A stretch of DNA of 64,000 nucleotides from Bog-756 sp963734395 (GCA_963734395.1 CAVTGY010000002.1:372001-436000); one strand, 5' to 3'; numbered from the stretch's first letter, positions 1-8,515 are shown. The notes: generated from the sequence alone by a model not told the origin. Translations and numbers: made by a program.

Positions 1-460
1 GTGGTGATAGTGAACTGAGTTGAGGATCGTCCTTCGGTGGATTGGAGATTCTCTCGATGACTCGCGCCACCGCCTTTGGATCCATGAGTGACGCACCGGC
101 GGCCACTCTCTTCACATCGTCGACCAGGTCCCGCCCCTTGATGGTCTTGAGCACGTACCCAGCCGCTCCGGCCATAACCGCGGCGTAGAGCGCTTCATCG
201 TCAGCGAAGCTGGTCAGCATCAGGCATACAAGATCGGGCATGATCGAGCGGACCTCCCGACATACCTCGATTCCATTCCCGGCATCGAGACGGACATCGA
301 GGATGGCGACGTCTGGAGTGACCAACCGAATGCGGGCCATTGCCTCGTCGGCCGTCGAGGCCTCGCCGACAACCTCGATGTCCTCGTCACTTTCAAGCAG
401 GGTTCGGATGCCCTCGCGCACCACTTCGTGGTCATCGAGGAGGAAGACGCGGATGGCCAT
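1..460 (-). CDS. DevR/NarL-type response regulator (partial)
   Basis: Receiver domain of a two-component response regulator. The C-terminal DNA-binding part lies beyond the left edge of the window. The acidic pair D9-D10, the phospho-acceptor Asp near residue 55 (VAILDVRLD), Thr 83 and Lys 105 (GYVLKTIKG) are all in the expected places. The wording of the receiver (DDHEVVREGI, GNGIEVCREV) is closest, from memory, to mycobacterial DevR/DosR, a NarL-family activator of hypoxia and dormancy genes. It is divergent from a DevS-like histidine kinase starting at 592, which supports a cognate pair. The start is the ATG ending at 460. The HTH domain cannot be checked, so DevR-like function is an inference. 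Confidence 0.88.
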   Translation of the reverse strand, partial: MAIRVFLLDDHEVVREGIRTLLESDEDIEVVGEASTADEAMARIRLVTPDVAILDVRLDAGNGIEVCREVRSIMPDLVCLMLTSFADDEALYAAVMAGAAGYVLKTIKGRDLVDDVKRVAAGASLMDPKAVARVIERISNPPKDDPQLSSLSP

Positions 461-591
461 GGGCCTAGTTTGCCAGTCTCGGCCTACCAAACAGAAGACC
501 CCGGTCCATCCGGGCAGAACCACCAGAATTCGTCCTGGGCTTGTGATCGTGGGCCGGTACCCGGGGACACTTCCTCGGTAACATCGGAGTC
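461..591. promoter_or_regulatory. divergent intergenic region between response regulator and kinase
   Basis: This 131-bp gap separates the two divergently transcribed two-component genes and must hold both promoters. No convincing -10/-35 pair stands out. A GGGGAC half-site at 563-568 recalls half of a DevR operator but lacks the second arm, so autoregulation is only a possibility. Confidence 0.4.
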
Positions 592-1725
592 GTGCCATAC
601 CAGCGTGTGCACGACCCCGAAAAGCTCCGGCGCTTGATGGACGCAGTCCTCATGATCGAAGCCGATATTGAGCTTCCAGCCCTCCTGCGCCACATCGTCG
701 AAGAGGCCACCAGCCTGGTGGAGGCCCGTTATGGAGCACTCGGTGTGCTGAACGAGGGCCGCACCGGCCTGGACCAGTTCCTGACCGTCGGGCTCGGAGA
801 AGCCGAGGAGTTGGCCATCGGTACCCGGCCAACCGGCCGAGGTGTCCTGGGGCTCTTGATCACCGACCCTGAGCCGCTTCGCCTCCCGGACCTGGCGGCT
901 CATTCCGAAAGCTACGGCTTTCCCGATGGGCACCCACCCATGAAGTCCTTTCTGGGTGTCCCCATCCGGGTCCGGGCCGGCGACGAGGTGTGGGGCAACC
1001 TCTACCTCACCGACAAGCAGGGAGCCGACGGTTTCAGTGACGAGGACGAGGCGCTGGCAGAAGCGCTCGCCCTCGCTGCGGGTATCGCCATCGAGAATGC
1101 CCGATTGCACGACCGGGTGCGTGTTCTCAGCGTGCTCGACGACAGGGACCGCATCGCAATGGCGCTCCACGACCAGGTGATCCAGAGATTGTTCGCCTCC
1201 GGCTTGACCCTGCAAGGTGCTACCCGGCTGCCAGATCGAGACCAGATGGCCGAACGGGTGAGCAGGGTCGTCGATGAGCTTGACACCACCATCAATGAAA
1301 TTCGGGCCACCATCTTCGAGCTCAGCGACGCCGCCATCACAGGAGGACTCCGTCGGGCCGTGTTGGACCTTGCGGATGAACTGGCTCCCACGCTCGGTGC
1401 CCGTCCTCGGGTCATTTTCAACGGTCAAGTCGACAACATGGTTCCCCAACCCGTGGCCGATCATGCCCTGGCGGTTATTCGCGAGGCGCTCACCAATGCA
1501 GGTAGACACGCCCGGGCCTCGAGCTTCGCGGTCAGCCTTAGTGTGGCCGATGACCTGACCCTCGAGGTCTCAGACAATGGCAAAGGCATCCACCTACCCC
1601 TGGATGGTCAGGGCGGTCTTGGGCTGGGCAACCTGCGTACCCGGGCGGAGAAGCTCGGAGGCTATTTTGAGATCGAGCCGGCTGATGGCGGAGGAACCCG
1701 GGTCATCTGGTGCGTCCCGCTCTAA
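592..1725 (+). CDS. DevS-like GAF sensor histidine kinase
   Basis: Sensor kinase of 377 residues with no membrane segment. One GAF domain covers roughly residues 23-170. A HisKA_3 dimerisation helix follows, with the phospho-accepting His 193 in ALHDQVIQRLF, then a HATPase domain with an N-box (REALTNAGRHA), a G1 box (DNGKG) and a glycine-rich G2 box. This order matches the DevS/DosT and NarX-like class. Mycobacterial DevS carries two GAF domains, whereas this protein has only one, so it is a shortened relative. Whether the GAF binds haem cannot be told; H104 and H114 lie in it. The start is GTG at 592. The gene is divergent from its probable partner regulator, and its stop overlaps the tail of the converging GNAT gene. 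Confidence 0.9.
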   Translation: MPYQRVHDPEKLRRLMDAVLMIEADIELPALLRHIVEEATSLVEARYGALGVLNEGRTGLDQFLTVGLGEAEELAIGTRPTGRGVLGLLITDPEPLRLPDLAAHSESYGFPDGHPPMKSFLGVPIRVRAGDEVWGNLYLTDKQGADGFSDEDEALAEALALAAGIAIENARLHDRVRVLSVLDDRDRIAMALHDQVIQRLFASGLTLQGATRLPDRDQMAERVSRVVDELDTTINEIRATIFELSDAAITGGLRRAVLDLADELAPTLGARPRVIFNGQVDNMVPQPVADHALAVIREALTNAGRHARASSFAVSLSVADDLTLEVSDNGKGIHLPLDGQGGLGLGNLRTRAEKLGGYFEIEPADGGGTRVIWCVPL

Positions 1726-2265
1726 CCAGCGTCCTCGGCCGTTGCCCTTATCGCCATGGACACGAAGACCGTACCCTGCTCACGCCTGGTCGCTATGGGG
1801 AATCCGGCCTCATGGAACACCGCCAGCATCGGCGCGTTCTCAGCGAGAACCTCGGCGCAGAAGGCGCTGATCCCGACTTCCTTGGCGCGTGACGTTAACC
1901 GTTGGAGAAGAAAGGATGCGATCCCATGGTGCTGCCACCCATCGGCAACCACGAACGCCACCTCGGCGATGGCCGGGTCGTCCAGTCGGTCATAGCGGGC
2001 GACGGCGATGAGATCCCCGTCCCGCTCGACGACGAATGCTGCCCTGTTCGTCCCGTCGACCTGGGTTAGGTGGTCAACCTCGTCGGGCCCCGAGCTCGAG
2101 GTGGGGGTAGAAGTACCGCATCTGGACACTTCGTCGCGAGAGGCGAGCGTGAAATCGGAGGAGTGCGGCCCCATCACTGGGCGCGATCGGACGCACGGTT
2201 GCCTCGGTGCCGTCGCCAAGTGCGAGGTTCTCACAAGGCGACTCCTCTTCGAGATTCACGACCAT
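1722..2265 (-). CDS. GNAT N-acetyltransferase, frameshifted
   Basis: GNAT-fold acetyltransferase, about 180 residues when the two halves are joined. The N-terminal half (TVRPIAPSDGAALLRFHARL, then MRYFYPHLEL) and the C-terminal half (GPDEVDHLTQVDG, AEVAFVVADGWQHHGIASF, the acetyl-CoA loop region) lie in different frames. The switch falls at the GGGCCCC run near 2085-2091, where one extra base explains it. The family acetylates proteins or small molecules from acetyl-CoA; the substrate here is unknown. The start is taken as ATG at 2265. A GTG at 2259 is an alternative, because TAGGGT at 2272-2267 could serve as -10 of a leaderless message. A DevR-like palindrome lies upstream at 2302-2315. The 3' end overlaps the converging kinase gene. 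Confidence 0.75.
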
Positions 2266-2301
2266 GACCCTACGGTGCCAGAATCTCAAGGCTCTTTGGT
2301 A

Positions 2302-2315
2302 GAGACGATGGTCCC
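2302..2315 (-). promoter_or_regulatory. possible degenerate DevR box upstream of the GNAT gene
   Basis: Read on the minus strand this is GGGACCATCGTCTC, which matches the palindromic DevR core (GGGACT-WW-AGTCCC) except at three positions. Its centre is about 44-50 bases upstream of the candidate GNAT starts, a distance similar to that of the better box at 2574-2587. Moderate to weak on its own. The remainder of 2316-2571 holds no gene I can support. Confidence 0.35.
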
Positions 2316-2571
2316 AAGCGCGCCTCGCCCGGCCACCTGCCACCGCCGGCCCTCCGTCAACGATTGGCGCTGTCGAACCACAGGCCCCGGCAGTGGGGCC
2401 GAGTGGTCGACACCGGAGTGGACGAATCGAAGCAGTGGCCGGACTCGACATGCCGGTACTTAGTGGCAACCGCGGGCAGTCTGGCACCATTCCTGCGATC
2501 GCGCCCATGGCCGAATTTGGGGCGGACTCAGGGACTGCTGCTCTCAAGGGCGGCGACCACATGGCTGCCAT

Positions 2572-2589
2572 AAGGGACTTTCGTCCCTG
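2572..2589 (+). promoter_or_regulatory. putative DevR/DosR operator
   Basis: AAGGGACTTTCGTCCCTG contains a perfect inverted repeat, AGGGAC and GTCCCT around TTTC. The core GGGACTTTCGTCCC differs from the mycobacterial DosR consensus core (GGGACT, two W, AGTCCC) at one base. A further GGGAC half-site follows at 2592-2596 and a GGGACT at 2531-2536. The centre is about 44 bases upstream of the ATG at 2625, the usual place for a DevR activator site. The consensus is established for Mycobacterium; its use here is inferred from the DevR/DevS-like genes 0.9 kb away. Confidence 0.6.
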
Positions 2590-2611
2590 GCGGGACGTCA
2601 GATCTGGATCC

Positions 2612-2617
2612 CATAAT
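2612..2617 (+). promoter_or_regulatory. -10 element CATAAT for a leaderless small gene
   Basis: CATAAT lies seven bases before the ATG at 2625, so transcription would start at or next to the start codon. There is no Shine-Dalgarno sequence. Leaderless messages are common in actinobacteria. Confidence 0.5.
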
Positions 2618-2624
2618 TTGATTC

Positions 2625-2789
2625 ATGACCACATATGTCAAAGAAGAGACGGATATCGGTTTCGTCCGACATCAGTTGGATGCTCTGGTGGAGGATCGCT
2701 CGATAAACGAGTGGAACGATGCGGACAGGGACCATTACAAGGAGCTCTGCGTTGTAGAGCGATCGCTATTGTGGACTGCCAGCGGTTGA
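2625..2789 (+). CDS. small acidic protein, 54 residues, putative DevR target
   Basis: An open frame of 54 codons beginning MTTYVKEETDIGF and ending SLLWTASG. It is highly charged, with Asp, Glu and Arg spread evenly (for example DALVEDRSINEWNDADRD), and has no membrane segment or signal peptide. I do not recognise the family. It is supported by its position, with a CATAAT hexamer seven bases upstream, a DevR-like operator about 44 bases upstream and no competing frame. The content looks like a small helical protein. Function unknown; a role in hypoxia or redox stress is inferred only from the operator. Confidence 0.55.
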   Translation: MTTYVKEETDIGFVRHQLDALVEDRSINEWNDADRDHYKELCVVERSLLWTASG

Positions 2790-2851
2790 AAGGCGACGAA
2801 CAAGCCCCTCCAGGCTGATCGACCGGACAGCTCTGTCCACGTGTGGGGTGA

Positions 2852-3688
2852 TCAGATGCGAGGGGCGCGGTGATGAGCCATACCGAGAAACATCTTCACC
2901 GTCGAGATTGGAATCACCTTCACCTGCGATGGTGCCGGCACCGTGATTGTCACCGGCGATCCGTAGCCGGTGAAATCGATGGTGGCGGTGCAATTCAGCG
3001 ATCCCTTTTTGGTGGCTCCCGATGCAGTCACCGTCACCTGAACCAGGCGATCGGATGAATCTGCCCAGACGCTCGCATTGAGTGTGCGAGTCTTGCTCGA
3101 CTGTGAGCGAGTGGCGACAATCTGGCTGCCGGTTGCCTGCACGTTATCCACCATGGCACTCCCCAACGAGGTCACGGTGGCGTGATGGGTCTTGGCAAAT
3201 CCAACAATGGAATTCACATTTCCGAGCGCAGTAGCAACCTTTGTGAAAATGCCAGGGGCGGCAGTCGTGGCCTTGGATGGCAAGGCCACTGAGATCCAAG
3301 GTGCACCGATCTTGGAGGCGACACCTGGTACTTCGAGGTACACCGAGCCCCCTGACAGTGTGGCGTTGATCACCTCGGGGGAATCCGACCCACCTGGAAT
3401 GAGCTTGGTGACGACAGCGGGAACGTTGAGCGTGAGTGAGAAGGCATGATTCTGGAAGTCGGCCTGGCCGGCGCCGGTCACTGTCACTGCCGAAGGTGTG
3501 AGACCGCTGACCGACACACTGAACTTGAAGGTTGCCGTTGTTACTGGGTCGCCCACCGCCGGGCTGACGGAACTCGACGTGCCCGGCGTTGCCCCGACGC
3601 TGTTCACCAGACCGACGGTCGTCCCCACCCCGACCAGGCCGACGATTCCAATCGTCGCCAGCCACTTCGTGTTCAATCGATTCAACAT
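2852..3688 (-). CDS. exported protein, LppX/LprG-like fold possible
   Basis: Secreted or membrane-anchored protein of 278 residues. The N-terminus has a basic start (MLNRLNTKW) and a hydrophobic segment (ATIGIVGLVGVGTTVGLV), with no lipobox cysteine. The mature part is rich in Ser, Thr, Val and Gly with alternating beta-type stretches and a GGSVYLEVPG segment, recalling the LppX_LprAFG family that carries lipids across the actinobacterial envelope. That assignment is tentative. The start is ATG at 3688 because GAGG lies seven bases upstream. It shares strand with the next gene, a lipoprotein, and the two may act together at the cell surface. Confidence 0.7.
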   Translation of the reverse strand: MLNRLNTKWLATIGIVGLVGVGTTVGLVNSVGATPGTSSSVSPAVGDPVTTATFKFSVSVSGLTPSAVTVTGAGQADFQNHAFSLTLNVPAVVTKLIPGGSDSPEVINATLSGGSVYLEVPGVASKIGAPWISVALPSKATTAAPGIFTKVATALGNVNSIVGFAKTHHATVTSLGSAMVDNVQATGSQIVATRSQSSKTRTLNASVWADSSDRLVQVTVTASGATKKGSLNCTATIDFTGYGSPVTITVPAPSQVKVIPISTVKMFLGMAHHRAPRI

Positions 3689-3803
3689 CGATACGCCTCG
3701 CAATCCAGATCGGCTCCGTCGTTCCGGAGGCGCTGCAGATCATACGATAGACCCACGATCGAGATACGTCGCCCACCAGGGTTCTGATGGTGGTTGAGGC
3801 GAG

Positions 3804-4462
3804 CTATGACGAGGGCGTAGTGGTGGGGACAGTAGTGGCAGGGCTGACCTTGGATCCGGCTGGTAGCGCGACCGCGGGTGACGTGCCGATGGCCGAGATG
3901 TCCACTCGAACCGAGGCGGTCGAGACCTTCAAGGTGAACGTTGAGACGTAGTGGCCGTTGACCGTGTAGGTGAACGCGCCGGTCTGACCTTGGTTGCTCA
4001 AGGTGAACGAATAGATGTTCCCGGAGAGCGTCGCGTGCTTCGCCTGTGTGGCATTGGGCAAATAGTTGTGGGCGGGATCCAATGCCGTCACACCCTGGCT
4101 GGCTTGTGACTGGAAGGTGACATCTTTGAGCGAGGTGCCGTTGGGAACCGCCTGGCTCTGGTACTCGGTGCTACCGATGACGTAGACGTACGTGCGTTTG
4201 GATCCGTTCTGTATATAGCCACCCAGACGATCGGGCGCCTGGTACTGCAGATAATCGGTCTGCTTACCCTGCGGGGTGGACTGGCTGAGCACCTCCGAGT
4301 AGCTGGGTGCAGACAGCGTGTTGGTCACTGCCTGCTGCAACGATCCGCTCTTGGGGGCAACGGTCGTAGACGTTGTACCGGACGAACTACAAGCGGCGAT
4401 TACCAGCCCTGAGACAACGATGAGAGCAATGACTCTCGGCTTTTGATTGCGGATTGCGCCAT
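3804..4462 (-). CDS. probable lipoprotein, frameshift in signal peptide
   Basis: About 218 residues if repaired. The downstream frame contains a hydrophobic stretch ending in a lipobox (GLVIAACSSSG) followed by a Ser/Thr linker and a polar beta-rich domain, but has no ordinary start codon. An ATG at 4462 lies one frame away, at the right distance. One extra A in the AAAA run (tttt at 4441-4444 on the + strand) would join them, giving a classic n-region MAQSAIKKPRV. So the gene is probably an intact lipoprotein with a homopolymer error or a recent frameshift. The C-terminal 178 residues are open without interruption. No family is recognised; the context is a second exported protein at 2852-3688. 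Confidence 0.65.
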
Positions 4463-4572
4463 GCTACACACCCATCACCGAAAGTCTCAGTCGGGAGCGT
4501 TGCGATCGTCAAAATATTGGCGGACGGTCAACGACCGCCGCCTACCCGCGGCGTGGGATATCCGTCACCGAA

Positions 4573-5064
4573 TCACCTAGGCCGTATCGGTGAACCGAAC
4601 CGGATGAGGTTCCCATCGGGATCGATGTGCGTCCCTTCTCTCTTGCCGTAGTCATAGTCCTGTGGAGCGGCGACCTCGAGCCCTGCCTTCCGCCAGGCCT
4701 CGGCAAGCTCGTCGGCATCGTCGCAGTGGAGATAGAGGTTGCTGGGCATTGGCCCACCGCTTGCCAACCTCAGGTGAATCGTGAGGTCCTTGTCCCGATG
4801 TGCGAATGCGTAGGTGTCGTCATGGCGTCTGATCACAAAGCCCATCTTCTCGTAGTGATCAGTCGACCGGGGCACGTCGGTGACAGTGAAGATCGGCTCG
4901 AATCCAGCGACCTGCCATCCTCCACCATGAGCCTCACGCTTCTTGTCCCGCCTCATGTTGAGCCAGTCGAGGCACTGATAACAGATGTTGACGTCTCGTC
5001 GGGAGTGGAGCTGCACAGTCTGATCGACACTCTCCCCGCAGCAGGAGCAGGTGGTAGGTGCCAT
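4573..5064 (-). CDS. glyoxalase/bleomycin-resistance fold protein with N-terminal zinc motif
   Basis: 163 residues. The N-terminal 35 residues hold two CxxC pairs (CSCCGE and CYQC), which suggests a small zinc-binding knuckle. From about residue 50 a vicinal-oxygen-chelate domain follows (EPIFTVTDVPRSTDHYEKMG, LYLHCDDADELAEAW, THIDPDGNLIRFG), typical of the glyoxalase/bleomycin resistance superfamily. These proteins bind metals and small ligands or antibiotics; the substrate here is unknown. The ATG at 5064 is chosen because the zinc motif starts directly after it. The zinc knuckle plus VOC arrangement is less common than a lone VOC domain. Confidence 0.8.
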   Translation of the reverse strand: MAPTTCSCCGESVDQTVQLHSRRDVNICYQCLDWLNMRRDKKREAHGGGWQVAGFEPIFTVTDVPRSTDHYEKMGFVIRRHDDTYAFAHRDKDLTIHLRLASGGPMPSNLYLHCDDADELAEAWRKAGLEVAAPQDYDYGKREGTHIDPDGNLIRFGSPIRPR

Positions 5065-5164
5065 GAGCAGAATTTTACCGAACCCGTGCCCCCGGTGTCC
5101 CTCCGACCCGGTGACCGGTGACGGCGGACAGTGGTCGTCACCCGGGAGCCAGTGGGAATCCGTT

Positions 5165-5731
5165 CTACTCGGGGGCAATGCCGGAGCAGAACCACCCGAG
5201 GTCGTGCAGTTGCACGTTGATCGACGTGAATCCCACGGAACCCAGTCGTTGAGCGAGAGAATCCGGATCGATCGGGTTGTAGGTGTCTCCGGCGTGGAAG
5301 GCCTGGGAGCCCTCACTGAATACCCCGTCTGCCGCCACCAAGACCCCGCCTTTGTTGACCACCCTCGCCAACTCGGCAAGGGCACGATCCTGTTCATCAA
5401 CCGTTGGGATGTGATGCAGCATGTGAAATGAAGCCGCTCCGGTAAATCTGTTGTCCGGGAAGTCCAAGGCGACGGCGTCACCGCACACGACCTCGACATT
5501 CGTACCCGCCAGCCTCAGCTTCAGCGGGCCTGCGAGGTCAGGGTCGACCTCTACCGCGGTGACGCGGGTTGAGACAGAACGGAGGACGTCTGTTGTGAAG
5601 CCTGGACCCGGTCCGATCTCGATGATGTCTCTTCCCAGATCGGTATTGCGAAGAGCATCCGGCATGATCATCTCCTCGACGATCTGTCGCCATTCTGGAC
5701 TGGCGCAGAACTCCATGTGGGCTGAATTCAC
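5165..5731 (-). CDS. class I SAM-dependent methyltransferase
   Basis: 188 residues. A Rossmann-type methyltransferase with motif I (IIEIGPGPGFTTDVL), an acidic residue at the end of strand 2 (VEVDPDL), and a post-motif (FHMLHHI). S-adenosylmethionine is the methyl donor; the acceptor is unknown. The start is ATG at 5731. Same strand as the glyoxalase-fold gene 100 bases downstream, so the two may be cotranscribed. Confidence 0.85.
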   Translation of the reverse strand: MNSAHMEFCASPEWRQIVEEMIMPDALRNTDLGRDIIEIGPGPGFTTDVLRSVSTRVTAVEVDPDLAGPLKLRLAGTNVEVVCGDAVALDFPDNRFTGAASFHMLHHIPTVDEQDRALAELARVVNKGGVLVAADGVFSEGSQAFHAGDTYNPIDPDSLAQRLGSVGFTSINVQLHDLGWFCSGIAPE

Positions 5732-5822
5732 GGTCAGATCCTAATGAGCCCGGCGCTGATTCACCGGTGGCCGCTCAAGGCCTCAACGGGAAAACTCCCT
5801 AGCGCGAACGAGCGACGACCAT

Positions 5823-7892
5823 TCAGCGGTTTTGTGACAACAGCGACTTCACCAGTCCCGACAGTTGCGGCTCCATCAATTTCGTTGCCCCGTAGTAGAG
5901 ATGATTGGTATCTGCATATAGGACCTGACCATCGAGCGCGATGGGGCATCCGGTTGCATTGCAGAGCGTGGTGTCGGGATTCAAACTGGGAACGTCGGTC
6001 TCCTCGTGCAACACCTGAAGTTCGGCATCCTGCAACGGACGCCCGGGAGCGAGAGCAGCACTTCGGGAAAGCTCGCATTTGGAGATCGAAGAGGTCTTCG
6101 AGACACACTCGACCGGTGACTCAGGAAGCGTCGGGTTATCAAGGATCACCCCAGGTCGACTTCCTTCAGCATCCATTTGCTCAATAAATGACTTGTACGC
6201 ACGTTTCCAAAGCAGGACCTGCTCAGTGGTCGAGGGGATGTTGCCGTTGTTGTCCAAGATTGACCCAACATAGAAATCATGCTGGGCGAGTATGACCGCC
6301 TCGGGCTTTACCGTCCTCAGGAATCGCATGCCTTCGCTTGTGCGTGCGACGCATTGGCTCGTGTCGACTACCGGGTCAGGCCCGATTCTGACTTCAACCG
6401 GGATGAACGGACAGTCCGACTCGCTCAGCAACAACACCCGAAAGCCTTCTTTTGTCCCGACATCGCTGAGCGCGTTGAACCACATCTCTGCGTGTGAATC
6501 ACCAACGAGCGCAACCGTCGTCGAGCTGGTCAAATCACCGCCAAAGCAGTAGTACGTATTGGCGGGCAGGTATTGAGCGTTGCACTGCGGCAGGAACGAC
6601 TGGGAGTCGATCGCCAATTCCTCTTTGAAAGAGGCTGGTGTCCTACTTGCAGAGATGAATCGGATGCCTCCGGCAAAAGCGACAACCGCGACGGTGATCA
6701 CCAGCCCGAGGACCAAAGTCCGACGCACCGATTGGATGTTTCGTCGATTGAACCGGAAGGGGTTCTCGACGTAGCGAAACGCGAGATAGGCCGCACCGAG
6801 GGAAGCGACCGCAGCCACCGTGCGGACCAGCGTGTCTCCATTGTTCAGGGCCAGGACGGTGAGCACAATGAACGGCCAGTGCCACAGGTACCACGAGTAG
6901 GAAAGACGCCCCACCCACTGCATGGGCCTCGTACTGAGGGCACGCGAAAACGGCGCGTGGGCGTAGGAGTCGGCATTGCTGCCGACCAAGATCAACAAGA
7001 GTGTCGCCGCTACCGGCACCAGGGCGTTGCTGCCCGGATACGTGGTGTAGGGAGAGAACAACTCAGTGGCCCCGATCAGCAGCCCGGCGCCCACGAGCCC
7101 ACCGATCGTCGCCACCAGGAAAGAAACCGACTTCCGAATTGCGACCAATCCGAGGATTCCCCCAGCGGCAAACTCCCAAGCCCGGGTCGGAAGACTGAAG
7201 AAGGCCCAGGTGCTCCCTTCACCGGTCAAGCGGAGATTGAGGGCAAAGGACCCAACGACGATGATTGCAAGGACGGCGATAGCGACTCGTCGATGGATGT
7301 GTGGTCGCCGCCTAGATACCAACAAGATTCCCAATACGACAAAGGGCCACAACAGATAGAACTGCTCTTCCACACCCAGGGACCAGGTGTGCAGGAACGG
7401 ACTCATGTTCGGATCCGATCCGAAGTAGTTCTGTGCATTCTGAGCAAACAGAAGGTTCGAGACGTACAGCGCCGATGCCATTGCCTCTTTGGTGATCTCC
7501 AACATGTCGAAAGGCGCAACGATGAGGAAGCTCGCGATCAACGTGGCCGCGACCATGAGGCCCAATCCAGGCACTAATCGACGGATTCGTCTAGCCCAAA
7601 ATGTCCCAAAGGCAACAGATCCACTTGCTGCAGAATCGGTCAGAAGGCGTCGAGTGATGAGGTACCCGGACACGACAAAGAACACGTCCACACCGATGAA
7701 TCCGCCGGAAAAACCCGGGATGCCAGCGTGATATCCGACAATCAGCAGGATCCCGACCGCCCGGAGCCCCTCGATATCGGTTCGGAATCCCTCGGACTTT
7801 TTTACGTTCGGATCGAGGAGTGCTACGTCCGAATCCGACAGGACTGGAGAATGGGGGAGCACGCTTGAGTCAGTACCCCCCGACTTTGCCAT
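5823..7892 (-). CDS. acyltransferase 3 with C-terminal SGNH domain (OafA/YrhL-like)
   Basis: 689-residue membrane O-acyltransferase. The N-terminal half is an acyltransferase-3 domain of about ten membrane helices, beginning RTDIEGLRAVGILL, with the motif FFVVSGYLITRRLL and RIRRLVPGL. The C-terminal third is a periplasmic-type SGNH hydrolase domain with GDSH (about residue 460) and a DxNH motif (ADTNHLYYG) near the end. The family acetylates surface polysaccharide, peptidoglycan or lipid sugars outside the membrane. The frame is open further upstream, but ATG at 7892 leaves a normal cytoplasmic N-terminus. A second acyltransferase-3 gene at 60800-62182 lacks the SGNH part. Confidence 0.9.
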   Translation of the reverse strand: MAKSGGTDSSVLPHSPVLSDSDVALLDPNVKKSEGFRTDIEGLRAVGILLIVGYHAGIPGFSGGFIGVDVFFVVSGYLITRRLLTDSAASGSVAFGTFWARRIRRLVPGLGLMVAATLIASFLIVAPFDMLEITKEAMASALYVSNLLFAQNAQNYFGSDPNMSPFLHTWSLGVEEQFYLLWPFVVLGILLVSRRRPHIHRRVAIAVLAIIVVGSFALNLRLTGEGSTWAFFSLPTRAWEFAAGGILGLVAIRKSVSFLVATIGGLVGAGLLIGATELFSPYTTYPGSNALVPVAATLLLILVGSNADSYAHAPFSRALSTRPMQWVGRLSYSWYLWHWPFIVLTVLALNNGDTLVRTVAAVASLGAAYLAFRYVENPFRFNRRNIQSVRRTLVLGLVITVAVVAFAGGIRFISASRTPASFKEELAIDSQSFLPQCNAQYLPANTYYCFGGDLTSSTTVALVGDSHAEMWFNALSDVGTKEGFRVLLLSESDCPFIPVEVRIGPDPVVDTSQCVARTSEGMRFLRTVKPEAVILAQHDFYVGSILDNNGNIPSTTEQVLLWKRAYKSFIEQMDAEGSRPGVILDNPTLPESPVECVSKTSSISKCELSRSAALAPGRPLQDAELQVLHEETDVPSLNPDTTLCNATGCPIALDGQVLYADTNHLYYGATKLMEPQLSGLVKSLLSQNR

Positions 7893-8086
7893 GACCGATT
7901 TTACCCCGAGAGCATTCCAAAGCCGGATCGCCTCATTCGCTCTAAGAATAATGAACACATCGAGTGTCAACCAAGATATTCGACCACCCCACCGATTGCG
8001 TGCAACCCTCAAAGTCGCGCGCAGAGGTGACGACGCAAAGGGAACTGGCGACGGCACTAGCCTGGCGGCGGAGCCAAGGAGCGACG

Positions 8087-8515
8087 ATGACCGACAGCGA
8101 CGGCACCGCGGGCCGACGTCCGGTGGTGCTGGGACCAGGCGAGGGTCGGGCGTACCCGATGGGTCGCATCTCGGCGGTCTTCAAGGCCGACGGTGCGGAG
8201 ACCGGGCAGGGGTATTCGATCTCGGAGTGGTGGCTCGATCCACACACCAAGGGGCCCGGCGCGCACTCGCATCCGGAGGACGACGTGTTCTACGTCCTCG
8301 CCGGCACCATGAGCGTGCTGGTCGACACCGAATGGATCGAGGCGAGCACCGGGTCGTTCGTCCTGGTGCCGGGCAACGTGACCCATGACTTCGAGAACCG
8401 CGGCTCGGAGCGTGCCGGGGTGCTCAACGTCTCGGCCCCCGGCAACTTCGAGCAGCGCATGCCCGGCATCGCGCAGTGGTTCGCCGAGCATCCTCCCGGC
8501 GACACGCAAGCCTGA
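8087..8515 (+). CDS. cupin-domain protein
   Basis: 142 residues, a single cupin barrel. Motif 1 is HSHPEDDVFYVLAG with its two histidines and acidic residue, and motif 2 is PGNVTHDFEN, which provides the third His, so a metal site is complete. Cupins of this size are dioxygenases, isomerases or ligand sensors; no substrate can be named. The ATG at 8087 is preceded by AGGAG at the right spacing, while the frame remains open upstream to 7964 without a ribosome site. The gene is divergent from the acyltransferase at 5823-7892. Confidence 0.85.
   Translation: MTDSDGTAGRRPVVLGPGEGRAYPMGRISAVFKADGAETGQGYSISEWWLDPHTKGPGAHSHPEDDVFYVLAGTMSVLVDTEWIEASTGSFVLVPGNVTHDFENRGSERAGVLNVSAPGNFEQRMPGIAQWFAEHPPGDTQA

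Noticed and set aside
560..578. GGGGACAC half-site between regulator and kinase as a DevR box
   Set aside because: Lacks the second palindrome arm.
484..1509. 341-codon open frame on the minus strand under the kinase gene
   Set aside because: Antisense to a well-supported gene; its protein has no family pattern. Long antisense frames are expected at this GC content.
6573..7577. 334-codon + frame inside the acyltransferase gene
   Set aside because: Antisense shadow with low-complexity charged product.
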